This document shows, piece by piece, positions 1 to 7,625 of a stretch of DNA of 64,000 bases. This DNA comes from Amorphoplanes digitatis (lineage in GTDB: Bacteria > Actinomycetota > Actinomycetes > Mycobacteriales > Micromonosporaceae). The stretch is taken from the NCBI RefSeq assembly GCF_014205335.1, contig NZ_JACHNH010000001.1:496001-560000 (forward strand), in the 5' to 3' direction. Made by a program: the position numbers and the translations under genes. The notes beneath the pieces were generated by a model. The model made no database searches. It had not been told where the DNA came from and saw only the letters and a list, made by a program, of their open reading frames with translations. The first letter of the stretch is position 1, and each line of letters begins with the position of its first letter.

Positions 1-4
1 GGCG

Positions 5-832
5 TTGAGCGATACCAGGTTGCAGGAGCTCGCCGCGGCCCTGGCCGAGGTGCCCGGGGTGACCGGCGTCCTGCTGGGCGGGAGCCGGGCCCGGGGCACG
101 CACACCCCGGACTCCGACACCGACCTGGGCGTCTACTACCGCGCACCGCTCGACGTTCCGGCGCTGGCCGGGCTGGCCCGGGTCTTCGGCGGCCCGGCCG
201 CCCGGGTCACCTCGCCCGGCGAGTGGGGGCCGTGGGTGGACGGCGGCGGCTGGCTGACCGTGGACGGCGCGGCCGTCGACTGGATCTACCGCGACGTGAG
301 CCGGGTCCGGCAGGCGTGCGAACAGGCGGAGCTGGGCCGGTACGCGTTCCACGCGCAGGCGGGCCACCCGCTCGGCGTGCCGGACTTCGCGTACGCGGGG
401 GAGGTCGCCCTCGGGGTGATCCTGGCCGATCCGAGCGGTGAGCTGGCGGCGTTGCAGGAGCGGGCCCTGGTCTTTCCGCCGGCGCTGGGCGAGAGCCTGG
501 TCGCCGGCCTGTGGGAGGCCGATTTCCTCGCCGGGGTGGCACGCAAGGCGGTGCCGCGCGGCGACTCGGCCTACCTGGCGGGCTGCCTGTTCCGGCTGGT
601 GGGGGTGTGTGCGCACGCGCTGCACGGCGCGGCCGGGCGCTGGCTGATCAATGAGAAGGGCGCGGTGGCCGCGGCGGCCGCCCTGCCCGGCGCGCCGCCG
701 CACTTCGCCGAGCGGGTCGACGCCGTCTTCGCCGATCTCAACGGCGACCCGATGCGCCTCGCCGCGGCGCTGGACGCCGCCGTCGACCTCGTTCTGGACA
801 CCGCCGACGCGTGCGCCATGATGACGCGATGA
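5..832 (+). CDS. Nucleotidyltransferase-fold protein
   Basis: A 275-residue cytoplasmic protein of the polymerase-beta-like nucleotidyltransferase superfamily. Near residues 25-42 it has the family signature GGSRARGTHTPDSDTDLGVY: a GS motif followed by the DxD metal-binding pair. The rest is mostly helical and could form the substrate-binding half, as in minimal and antibiotic nucleotidyltransferases. The substrate cannot be told from sequence. The first start seen is TTG at position 5, so the true start may lie to the left of the window. Its stop overlaps the next gene's ATG (ATGA), so the two are probably co-transcribed and translationally coupled. Confidence 0.8.
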   Translation: MSDTRLQELAAALAEVPGVTGVLLGGSRARGTHTPDSDTDLGVYYRAPLDVPALAGLARVFGGPAARVTSPGEWGPWVDGGGWLTVDGAAVDWIYRDVSRVRQACEQAELGRYAFHAQAGHPLGVPDFAYAGEVALGVILADPSGELAALQERALVFPPALGESLVAGLWEADFLAGVARKAVPRGDSAYLAGCLFRLVGVCAHALHGAAGRWLINEKGAVAAAAALPGAPPHFAERVDAVFADLNGDPMRLAAALDAAVDLVLDTADACAMMTR

Positions 833-1566
833 CAGCCGACGAACCCACGATCCTCGCCACGAGCGCCGGATTCCGCCGCGGCCGGTACGGCCTGTTCGAC
901 CTGCGGGTCGGGCCGATCCACCACTTCGCCGCGGAGCTGGCCAACGCCGGCGAGACGGCCAAGATCTGCTTCCTGCACCAGGCGATCGGTGACCCCGTCG
1001 ACTACATCGGAGCGACCTACGCGGCGTTCGCCAGGACCCGCTACCGGGCCTCGCACCTGCAACTGTTCCCGATGCCGAACCACGACGACATCCGCGCGCA
1101 CCTGCTCGACCAGGACGTGATCTGGGTCAACGGCGGCAGCGTGGCCAACCTGGTCGCGGTCTGGCGGGTGCACGGCATCGAGGAGATCCTGCACGAGGCG
1201 TGGCAGGCCGGGGTCGTGCTGGGCGGCGTCTCGGCCGGTTCGATCTGCTGGCACCAGGGTGGCAGCACCGACAGCTTCGGACCCGAGCTGCGGGCGTTCA
1301 CCGACGGGCTGGGCTGGCTGCCGTACAGCAACGGGGTGCACTACGACGCGGAGGAGCAGCGCCGGCCGATGATGCACAAGCTGATCGGCGACGGGACGCT
1401 CGGCGACGGCTACGCGACCGACGACGGCGCCGGGCTGGTCTATCGCGGCACCCGGCTGGCCGAGGTCGTGGCCGACGCGGAGGGCCCGCGTGGCTACGAG
1501 CTCAGGCGGGCAGCGGACGGCTCGGTGACCGAGACGCCGCTGCCCACCCGCGTGCTCGACTACTAG
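829..1566 (+). CDS. Peptidase S51 family protein (peptidase E-like)
   Basis: A 245-residue serine hydrolase of the S51 family (aspartyl dipeptidase / cyanophycinase fold). The nucleophile elbow GGVSAGSICW puts the catalytic serine at about residue 135, and WVNGGSVANL near residue 99 matches the usual family segment before it. Family members release N-terminal Asp from dipeptides or degrade cyanophycin-like peptides; the substrate here is unknown. There is no signal peptide. The ATG at 829 overlaps the upstream stop and was preferred to an upstream in-frame ATG at 811 that lies inside the neighbour. Its TAG shares bases with the stop codon of the convergent gene on the other strand, so no room is left for a terminator. 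Confidence 0.85.
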   Translation: MTADEPTILATSAGFRRGRYGLFDLRVGPIHHFAAELANAGETAKICFLHQAIGDPVDYIGATYAAFARTRYRASHLQLFPMPNHDDIRAHLLDQDVIWVNGGSVANLVAVWRVHGIEEILHEAWQAGVVLGGVSAGSICWHQGGSTDSFGPELRAFTDGLGWLPYSNGVHYDAEEQRRPMMHKLIGDGTLGDGYATDDGAGLVYRGTRLAEVVADAEGPRGYELRRAADGSVTETPLPTRVLDY

Positions 1567-3233
1567 GGCAGGACCCACTTCTGGTTCGCCGCGCCGAGGC
1601 AGTCCCAGATGTGGATCTGCTGGCCGTCGGCCGGGTTGTTCTGACTCACGTCCAAGCATCTGCCGGACTGCGGATTGCGCAGGGTCTGGTCGGGCTGGGC
1701 CGACCAGTTCTGCGCGCCGCTGCCGTTGCAGGTGTACAGCTGCGCCTTCGTGCCGTTGGCGGTGCCGCCGCCGGCCACGTCGAGGCACTTGCCCAGCGCC
1801 TTGACCGGGCCGTTCGGGGTGACGGTCCACCGCTGCGCGCCGGTGCCGTTGCAGGTGTAGAGCTGGATCTTGGTGCCGTTGGCGGTGCCGCTGCCGGCCA
1901 CGTCGAGGCACTTGCCGGCCAGCCCGACTATCGGGCCGGTGCGGTCGGCCGGCGGCCCGCCGAGCTCCTTGATCCGGACGTTGCGGAATGAGGCGTCGTC
2001 GCCGTCACCGTGGTTCTGCAGGCCGATGTGGCCGGCCAGCGAGCGGACCGGGTCGGTGTTGGTGAAGTCGTTGATCTTCGTGCCGTTCAGGAACACCTGG
2101 AGGCGTTCGCCCTCGACCAGCAGCTCGTAGGTGTTCCACTCGCCGGGCGGGTTGAGCGCGGCGTCGCGGGCGGCGAGGTCGGCGGACTTGAACGTGTACA
2201 CCGAGCCGGTGGTGCGGTCCGCGGCGTCCGTCGCGTCGATCTGCACCTCGTAGCCGTTGTTCACCGCCGACCACGGGTCCGTCGACGGCGGGAAGCCGAT
2301 GAACACGCCCGAGTTGTCGTCGCCGGCAAGCCTCCAGTCCAGCTTCAGGGAGTAGCTGGTGAACTGCTTGGCGCTGTACCAGAACAGGCCCATGCCGCCC
2401 ACCGAGGTGAGCGTCGCGTCGCTGTTGGTGAAGCTGCCCGGGCCCGCCTGCGACCAGCCGCTGGTCGAGCCGTTGTACAGCGTCGTGTAACCGGTCTCCG
2501 GGCGGCAGTCGGCGTTGGCCGCGCGGGCCGCGTACCGGATGCCGCCGAGCAGGTGTGCCCGGAAGGCCGGGTCCGCGTAGGACTCCTGGGTGTGTCCGCC
2601 GCCGGTGTAGAAGGACCGGCCGGCGTCCAGCGTCTTGCACCAGACGTGCGGGTGGTCGGCGCCCATGCCGCCGCCCGTGTACGAGCTCTCGTCCAGGGTG
2701 GCCAGCACGTGTGCGGTGGAGCGGGGGTTGGTGCGGTAGTTGTACCACTCGTCGGTGCGGTTCCAGCGCTGCGGCAGGTGCGCGGTCGCGGCGTGCCCGC
2801 GGTCGCCGACCACCACCGCGGCCGGCTGGATCGCCGGGTGCGACGCGAACCATGCGCCGACAAGCTGGCCGTAGAACGGCCAGTCGTACTCGGTGTCGGC
2901 GGCGGCGTGCACGCCGACGTATCCGCCGCCACCGCGGATGTAGCTCTCGAACGCGGCCTGCCGGGTGTTGTCGAGCACATCGCCGGTCGTGTTGAGGAAG
3001 ACGACGGCCTCGTAGCCGGCCAGCCCGGCCGCGGTGAACACCGCCGGGTCCTCGGTCGCGGTGACCGAGAAGCCGTTTGCCGCGCCCAGGTCACGGATGG
3101 CCTGGGTGCCGACCGCGATGGAATCGTGCCGGAAGCCGGCGGTGCGGGAGAAGACCAGCACGTCGTAGGGGTCGTCGGCCACCGCCGCTGGGGCGGGCAG
3201 CAGCATCAGGGCGGCTAGCAACTTGCCGATCAT
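1563..3233 (-). CDS. Secreted ThuA / 3-keto-disaccharide hydrolase / ricin-lectin fusion
   Basis: A 556-residue exported multidomain protein. A signal peptide ends near AAVA-DD (about residue 19). Residues 22-240 are a ThuA-like domain (flavodoxin/glutamine-amidotransferase-like fold, with VLVFSRTAGFRH at the start and YVGVHAAADTEYDWPFY in the middle). Residues about 255-425 are a DUF1080 domain, the family named 3-keto-disaccharide hydrolase, with the jelly-roll segments SGVFIGFP and NGYEVQID. Residues 433-556 are a ricin-B/CBM13 lectin with three QxW-type repeats, ending QKWVLP. ThuA and DUF1080 are usually separate proteins, so the fusion is notable. The ATG overlaps the stop of the upstream dehydrogenase gene (ATGA). 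The likely role is extracellular processing of oxidised glycosides, by inference. Confidence 0.85.
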   Translation of the reverse strand: MIGKLLAALMLLPAPAAVADDPYDVLVFSRTAGFRHDSIAVGTQAIRDLGAANGFSVTATEDPAVFTAAGLAGYEAVVFLNTTGDVLDNTRQAAFESYIRGGGGYVGVHAAADTEYDWPFYGQLVGAWFASHPAIQPAAVVVGDRGHAATAHLPQRWNRTDEWYNYRTNPRSTAHVLATLDESSYTGGGMGADHPHVWCKTLDAGRSFYTGGGHTQESYADPAFRAHLLGGIRYAARAANADCRPETGYTTLYNGSTSGWSQAGPGSFTNSDATLTSVGGMGLFWYSAKQFTSYSLKLDWRLAGDDNSGVFIGFPPSTDPWSAVNNGYEVQIDATDAADRTTGSVYTFKSADLAARDAALNPPGEWNTYELLVEGERLQVFLNGTKINDFTNTDPVRSLAGHIGLQNHGDGDDASFRNVRIKELGGPPADRTGPIVGLAGKCLDVAGSGTANGTKIQLYTCNGTGAQRWTVTPNGPVKALGKCLDVAGGGTANGTKAQLYTCNGSGAQNWSAQPDQTLRNPQSGRCLDVSQNNPADGQQIHIWDCLGAANQKWVLP

Positions 3234-6043
3234 GGCAGCACCCACTTCTGGTTGGCGGCGCCCAGGCAGTCCCAGATGTGGATCTGCTGGCCGTCGGCCG
3301 GGTTGTTCTGACTGACGTCGAGGCATCTGGCCGACTGCGGGTTGCGCAGACTGCCGTCGGCGTTGGCGGCCCAGGTCTGCGCGCCGCTGCCGTTGCAGGT
3401 GTAGAGCTGTGCCTTCGTGCCGTTGGCGGTGCCGCCGCCGGCCACGTCGAGGCACTTGCCGAGCGCCTTGACCGGGCCGTTCGGGGTGACGGTCCAGTTC
3501 TGCGCGGCGGTGCCGTTGCAGGTGTACAGCTGGATCTTGGTGCCGTTGGCGGTGGCACCGCCGGCCACGTCGAGGCACTTGCCGGCCAGCCCGACGATCG
3601 GGCCGGCCCCGGTGTTCAGCGTGAACGCGTCCACGTCGAACAGCGCGCCGGTGCCGCCGGCGAAGGTCAGGTACAGGGTGCCGGTGCTGGCCGGCGCGCC
3701 GCTGACCGTACCCGTGACGTCGGTGAAGGTCTCCCAGCCGCCGGTCACCGGCACGGTGGCCGAGCCGAGCACCGTGCCGGTCGGCGACCCGGTCCGGAGC
3801 TGGAGCGTGCCGCCGGCGCCGCCGGAGGAGACCCGGGCGGTGAAGGACGTGACGTTGCTCAGCCGGTACGGCTCGAACGCGATCCAGTCCCCGTTGTTGA
3901 TGTTGCCGACGGTCTCGCCGCCCTCGGCCTGTGTCTTGCCTATCGGGTCGACCCCGGACGCGGTCTTGAAGTGCTCGGCCTGCCGGTGCCGCGGTTGGAG
4001 CGTGTGCTGGGTGTGCGTGGTCAGGCCGCCCGCGTCGGTGTACTCGGCGTCGAAGACCGCGAAGATGTTCGCCGCCGAGTCGTGCTCGCCGTCGACCGGG
4101 ATGGTGATCGAGCCGGTGCAGCCGTTCTGCGAGGTGATCTGGTGGCCGTGGCTGTCGTGGCCGAGTACGTAGGTCATCTTCACGGCGGCACAGTTGATCG
4201 AGGCGTCCTCGGGGTCGGTGACGGTGATCGAGAACGGGATCGTCGCGCCGTACGAGAAGAGCGAGCCGTTGAAGGGGCTGTTGATCTTTACGGTCGGCGC
4301 GGTGTTGCCGACCGTGATCGTCACGTTGGCCGTGCCCGTCAGGCCCTCGGCGTCCCGCGCGGTCAGGGTGACCGTGTACGTCCCGTTGGCCGTGTAGGTC
4401 TTCGACGGGTTCGCGGTGCCGGCGCTGGTCCCGTCGCCGAAGTTCCACGAGTAGGTAAGCGCCCCACCCTCCGGATCGGAGGATCCGGCCGAGGAGAAGG
4501 CGACCGTCAGCGGCGCCTGACCGGACGTCGTGCTTGCGCTGGCCACCGCGGTCGGCGCCCGGTTCGAGCCCGCCAGGTAGTCGAAGCGGTACAGCGCGGA
4601 GTTGGCGTCGCCGTTGAAGTAGCCGGTGCCGTAGTCGAGGACGTAGAGCGAGCCCTCCGGCCCGAAGGCCATGTCCATGACCTGCTTACCTACCCAGGGG
4701 AAGCTCGAAATCGCACCGACCGAGCCGTCCGTGCCGACGTGGATCGGCTTGATCCAGCCGCGGCCCAGCTCGCCGGCGAAGAAGTGCCCGTCGAGGACCT
4801 GCGGGAACTTGGTCGGCGAGGCCAGGTTCGCGTCGTAGCGGTACACCGGGCCGGCCATCGGTGACTCCGAGCCGCCGCCGAATTCGGGCGGGCTGCCCGT
4901 GTCGCCCGCGTACCGGATCCAGGCCGGGCGGGCCGGCGGGAGCTTGGTCAGTCCGGTGTTGCGGAACGAGTTGTTCGTCGGGCCGCCGGCGCAGTCGAAC
5001 TTGGGGCCGGTGGTTCCGGTGGCGAAGTTCCACTCGTTGTAGGTCTCGGTGCTGGTGTTCGTGCCGGTGCAGTACGGCCAGCCGTAGTTGCCCGGGCTGG
5101 TGATCCGGTTGAACTCGACCTGGCCGCTCGGACCGCGGTTCGGGTCGGTGGCACCCGCGTCGGGGCCGTAGTCGCCGAGGTAGACGACGCCGGTCGCCTT
5201 GTCGACGCTCATCCGGAACGGGTTGCGGAAGCCCATCGCGTAGATCTCGGGCCGGGTGTTCGCCGTGCCGGGCGCGAAGAGGTTGCCCGCGGGCACGGAG
5301 TAGCTCCCGTTGGCGTTCACCTTGATCCGCAGCACCTTGCCGCGCAGGTCGTTGGTGTTGGCGGCGCTGCGCTGCGCGTCGTAGCCGGGGTTGCGGTTGG
5401 TGCGCTCGTCGATCGGCGAGTAGCCCGCCGAGTCGAACGGGTTGCTGTCGTCGCCGGTGGAGAGGTAGAGGTTGCCGGCCGCGTCGAAGTCGATGTCCCC
5501 GCCGACGTGGCAGCAGAGGCCGCGGGCGGCGGGCACGTCCAGGACGTCGACCTTGCTGGCCGTGTTCAGGGTGAAATCGGCGTTGAGGGTGTATCGGGAG
5601 AGCCGGTTGACGCCGGTCCAGGCGGTCCAGTCCGAGCCGGTGGCCGGCGCGTCGCCGGCGGGGGTGCTCAGCGGCGGCGCGTAGTAGAGGTAGATCTGCC
5701 GGTTGGTGGCGAAGCCGGGGTCGACGCCGACGCCCTGGAGGCCCTCCTCGTCGTGGCTGTACACCGCCAGCGTGCCGACGACGGTCGTGGTGCCGTTCCG
5801 GTCGGTGCGGCGCAGCGTGCCGTTGCGGGCGGTGTGCAGCACCGAGGAGTCGGGCAGCACGGCGATGGCCATCGGCTCGCCGACCTCGGCGACCCCCTTG
5901 GCGAGCGTCACCTGCTGGAAGTCGGCGGGGTTGATGTCGTGTGCCTGGGCGGGCGCGGCCGTGGCGACCAGGGTCGCGGCGATGAGCAGCGCGGCACCCG
6001 CTGCACATCTAAATCTGGGCATGTTTCGATGTCTGACGGACAT
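3230..6043 (-). CDS. Secreted PQQ-type sugar dehydrogenase with PKD, CBM6-like and ricin-lectin domains
   Basis: A 937-residue exported protein. The signal peptide ends at AQA-HD near residue 34. Residues about 40-480 form a six-bladed propeller of the glucose/sorbosone dehydrogenase family, with NLYLSTGDDSNPF, RGKVLRIKVNANG and YAMGFRNPFRMS, typical of soluble quinoprotein dehydrogenases. Then come a PKD domain (about 495-585, YSWNFGDGTSAG), an Ig-like spacer, a CBM6-like module (about 690-812, NNGDWIAFEPYRLSNV) and a CBM13 lectin (814-937). It probably oxidises sugars at the cell surface or on bound polysaccharide; PQQ use is inferred from the family. The start at 6043 has a purine-rich site (AAAGGGA) 10 nt upstream; an ATG seven codons further in is possible. 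A dyad-containing candidate promoter lies 110-135 bp upstream. Confidence 0.85.
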   Translation of the reverse strand: MSVRHRNMPRFRCAAGAALLIAATLVATAAPAQAHDINPADFQQVTLAKGVAEVGEPMAIAVLPDSSVLHTARNGTLRRTDRNGTTTVVGTLAVYSHDEEGLQGVGVDPGFATNRQIYLYYAPPLSTPAGDAPATGSDWTAWTGVNRLSRYTLNADFTLNTASKVDVLDVPAARGLCCHVGGDIDFDAAGNLYLSTGDDSNPFDSAGYSPIDERTNRNPGYDAQRSAANTNDLRGKVLRIKVNANGSYSVPAGNLFAPGTANTRPEIYAMGFRNPFRMSVDKATGVVYLGDYGPDAGATDPNRGPSGQVEFNRITSPGNYGWPYCTGTNTSTETYNEWNFATGTTGPKFDCAGGPTNNSFRNTGLTKLPPARPAWIRYAGDTGSPPEFGGGSESPMAGPVYRYDANLASPTKFPQVLDGHFFAGELGRGWIKPIHVGTDGSVGAISSFPWVGKQVMDMAFGPEGSLYVLDYGTGYFNGDANSALYRFDYLAGSNRAPTAVASASTTSGQAPLTVAFSSAGSSDPEGGALTYSWNFGDGTSAGTANPSKTYTANGTYTVTLTARDAEGLTGTANVTITVGNTAPTVKINSPFNGSLFSYGATIPFSITVTDPEDASINCAAVKMTYVLGHDSHGHQITSQNGCTGSITIPVDGEHDSAANIFAVFDAEYTDAGGLTTHTQHTLQPRHRQAEHFKTASGVDPIGKTQAEGGETVGNINNGDWIAFEPYRLSNVTSFTARVSSGGAGGTLQLRTGSPTGTVLGSATVPVTGGWETFTDVTGTVSGAPASTGTLYLTFAGGTGALFDVDAFTLNTGAGPIVGLAGKCLDVAGGATANGTKIQLYTCNGTAAQNWTVTPNGPVKALGKCLDVAGGGTANGTKAQLYTCNGSGAQTWAANADGSLRNPQSARCLDVSQNNPADGQQIHIWDCLGAANQKWVLP

Positions 6044-6153
6044 AGGGGTCCAGTCCCTTTCCTGACGTAGGGGAGCTGCCAGGTTTGGGCTACCTTGCGC
6101 CGATACGCCGAGCCCTGGCCAGGCGCCGAGAACCCGGGGATGATCTCGCCGCC

Positions 6154-6179
6154 TGTTACTTGGATGTAACAGTGTGCAA
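6154..6179 (-). promoter_or_regulatory. Candidate promoter with overlapping operator dyad
   Basis: Upstream of the sugar dehydrogenase gene, an inverted repeat TGTTAC-6 nt-GTAACA covers 6154-6171. Read on the minus strand, a TTGCAC box (6174-6179) lies 15 bp before TAACAG, which is one arm of the dyad. That would let a repressor cover the -10 region. The stretch is noticeably AT-richer than its surroundings. The regulator is unknown. The rest of the 268-bp gap between 6044 and 6311 shows no gene. Confidence 0.35.
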
Positions 6180-6311
6180 ACGTTAGTAACTTACGACGCG
6201 GCTGTCCATACTTTCGTCCGTCCAGCTTGGACTTTTGTTCATCGCGCCAAAAGCTGCGGCCCGCAGCCCGGGGCAAAGCGGGCGTGCGGGCCGGAAGGGC
6301 GGCGAGGCGAT

Positions 6312-6674
6312 TTACGAGATGTAGTGCAGGATCACGTTGTGCGCGTGCTGGGTCTTCTCCGTGCCACGGAACTCGACCTCGTAGCTGTGTGTGCCGACCG
6401 TGACCGCGATGGTGCCGGTCGAGAAGAACTGACCCGCCCAGCTCTTGTTGCTGACGACGCTGACGCTGCTCACCTTGGAGTACGGGATGCTCGTGATCGC
6501 GACGCGCTTCCCGATGAAGGATCGGTCCTGGATGATCACGCGGCGGGTGGTGAGCCCGAGGAAGCCGGTGCCGGCGCCGACCGCGTCGTACACGGCGATG
6601 ATCTGCTCACCCTCGAGCAGACCGCTCGCGATCTGATCGAGCTGGCCCTTGCTGTCGTAAATGGGTGCCGTCAT
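6312..6674 (-). CDS. Bacterial PH-domain protein
   Basis: A 120-residue cytoplasmic protein that is essentially one bacterial pleckstrin-homology (bPH) domain: GLLEGEQIIAVYDAVG at about 15-30, the TTRRVIIQD strand, then alternating strands ending in a C-terminal helix (QHAHNVILHYIS). Such proteins are small and widespread, and their ligands are generally unknown. I chose the ATG at 6674 (MTAPIYDSKG), where family homology begins; an upstream in-frame extension has arginine-rich, non-homologous sequence. It lies 10 bp downstream of the pterin-dehydratase-like gene and is probably co-transcribed with it. Confidence 0.7.
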   Translation of the reverse strand: MTAPIYDSKGQLDQIASGLLEGEQIIAVYDAVGAGTGFLGLTTRRVIIQDRSFIGKRVAITSIPYSKVSSVSVVSNKSWAGQFFSTGTIAVTVGTHSYEVEFRGTEKTQHAHNVILHYIS

Positions 6675-6684
6675 GCCCGAAAGG

Positions 6685-6996
6685 CTACTGGGGTCCGACC
6701 ACCGTGCGGTACGCATCCTCGATTCGAGCCGCGAGCGTGACCTCACCGTCGGTGATGGCCACACCGTCCGGGGCGCCGAGCAGGATCTGCGTGTGACCGT
6801 CCATGCGCCGGATGCTGGGGCGCAGGCGCAGTGTGTCGGCCGCCACCTTGATCCGTTCGGTCAATGCGGCATGCTGGCTGTCGTCGCAGGCGAGGACGCG
6901 CTTCAACTGGACGCCGTCCCGGGTCCAGCCGCCGAGCACCGCGAGGGCGTCGCTCAAGTAGTCGGAGCGGATGCCGCGTGTTTTCCTGCCCCGCAT
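6685..6996 (-). CDS. Degenerate pterin-4a-carbinolamine dehydratase-like protein
   Basis: A 103-residue protein whose length and order of secondary structure match the pterin-4a-carbinolamine dehydratase (PCD/DCoH) family: LSDALAVLGGWTRDGVQLKR near the start and GVAITDGEVTLAARIEDAY near the end (compare the usual GLTELDxxLAxxID). The catalytic His-His-Pro motif is replaced by Leu-Arg-Pro (TLRLRPSIR), and the later conserved His is missing, so dehydratase activity is doubtful. The ATG at 6996 follows a strong ribosome binding site (GGGAGGTG) with 5 nt spacing. The gene precedes the PH-domain gene in a likely two-gene operon. Confidence 0.55.
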   Translation of the reverse strand: MRGRKTRGIRSDYLSDALAVLGGWTRDGVQLKRVLACDDSQHAALTERIKVAADTLRLRPSIRRMDGHTQILLGAPDGVAITDGEVTLAARIEDAYRTVVGPQ

Positions 6997-7178
6997 GGCC
7001 CACCTCCCTGGCGTCGTTGCCGGCTTGTGGCCAAACTGTCGCCGTGTCGTCATGGTCGGTGCCAAACAGTCTTGCCTTCCCCGTCAACTATGTCCACGCC
7101 CACATATCCGTGTTCTCGTGACGATCGGGACGGCTCGGGCAACCTGATCGGCCAAGTTTTGTGGCACGCTCTTGGCTC

Positions 7179-7625
7179 ATGCGTCACGAACACCACGTCA
7201 GCGGCCGGACATCACCCAGAGTGATCGTCGCGGCAGTGATCGTGATCGATGGGCGGGTGCTCGCCTGTGAGCGCTCCGCACCACCGGAGGCCGCCGGACG
7301 CTGGGAGTTCCCGGGCGGCAAGGTCGAGCCCGGGGAGACCGACGCGCAGGCGCTGGCCCGCGAGTGCGCCGAGGAGCTCGGCGTGCGGGTGCGGGTGGAC
7401 GCCCGGGTGGGTCCGGACGTGCCGCTGGCGCACGGCCGCGCCGTCCTGCGCGTCTACGCGGTGACGCTGCTGAACGGCGACCGGCCGCGCGCCCTCGAAC
7501 ACTCGGCGATGCGCTGGCTGACCGCCGGCGAGCTGGACAGCGTCCCGTGGCTGCCGGCGGACAAACCGATCGTTGCGGAGCTACCCCGGCTGCTCGCCGC
7601 CCTCGGACCCGAAGGTCTTGCGTAG
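7179..7625 (+). CDS. Nudix hydrolase (MutT-like)
   Basis: A 148-residue Nudix pyrophosphohydrolase. The complete Nudix box GGKVEPGETDAQALAREC-AEELG fits GX5EX7REUXEEXGU. The preceding segment ACERSAPPEAAGRWEFP and the later WLTAGELDSVPWLPADKPIV are typical of MutT/8-oxo-dGTPase-type (deoxy)nucleoside triphosphate hydrolases. The likely role is nucleotide-pool cleaning, but the exact substrate is not determined. The ATG at 7179 is preferred; an in-frame GTG lies at 7161. The last 45 bp overlap the 3' end of the convergent acyl-CoA ligase gene, which is unusual. Confidence 0.85.
   Translation: MRHEHHVSGRTSPRVIVAAVIVIDGRVLACERSAPPEAAGRWEFPGGKVEPGETDAQALARECAEELGVRVRVDARVGPDVPLAHGRAVLRVYAVTLLNGDRPRALEHSAMRWLTAGELDSVPWLPADKPIVAELPRLLAALGPEGLA

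Noticed and set aside
2010..4864. Long open frames on the plus strand opposite the lectin-bearing enzymes
   Set aside because: They are Arg/Val/Ala/Gly-rich translations antisense to genes with clear domains; high GC removes stop codons from the shadow frames.
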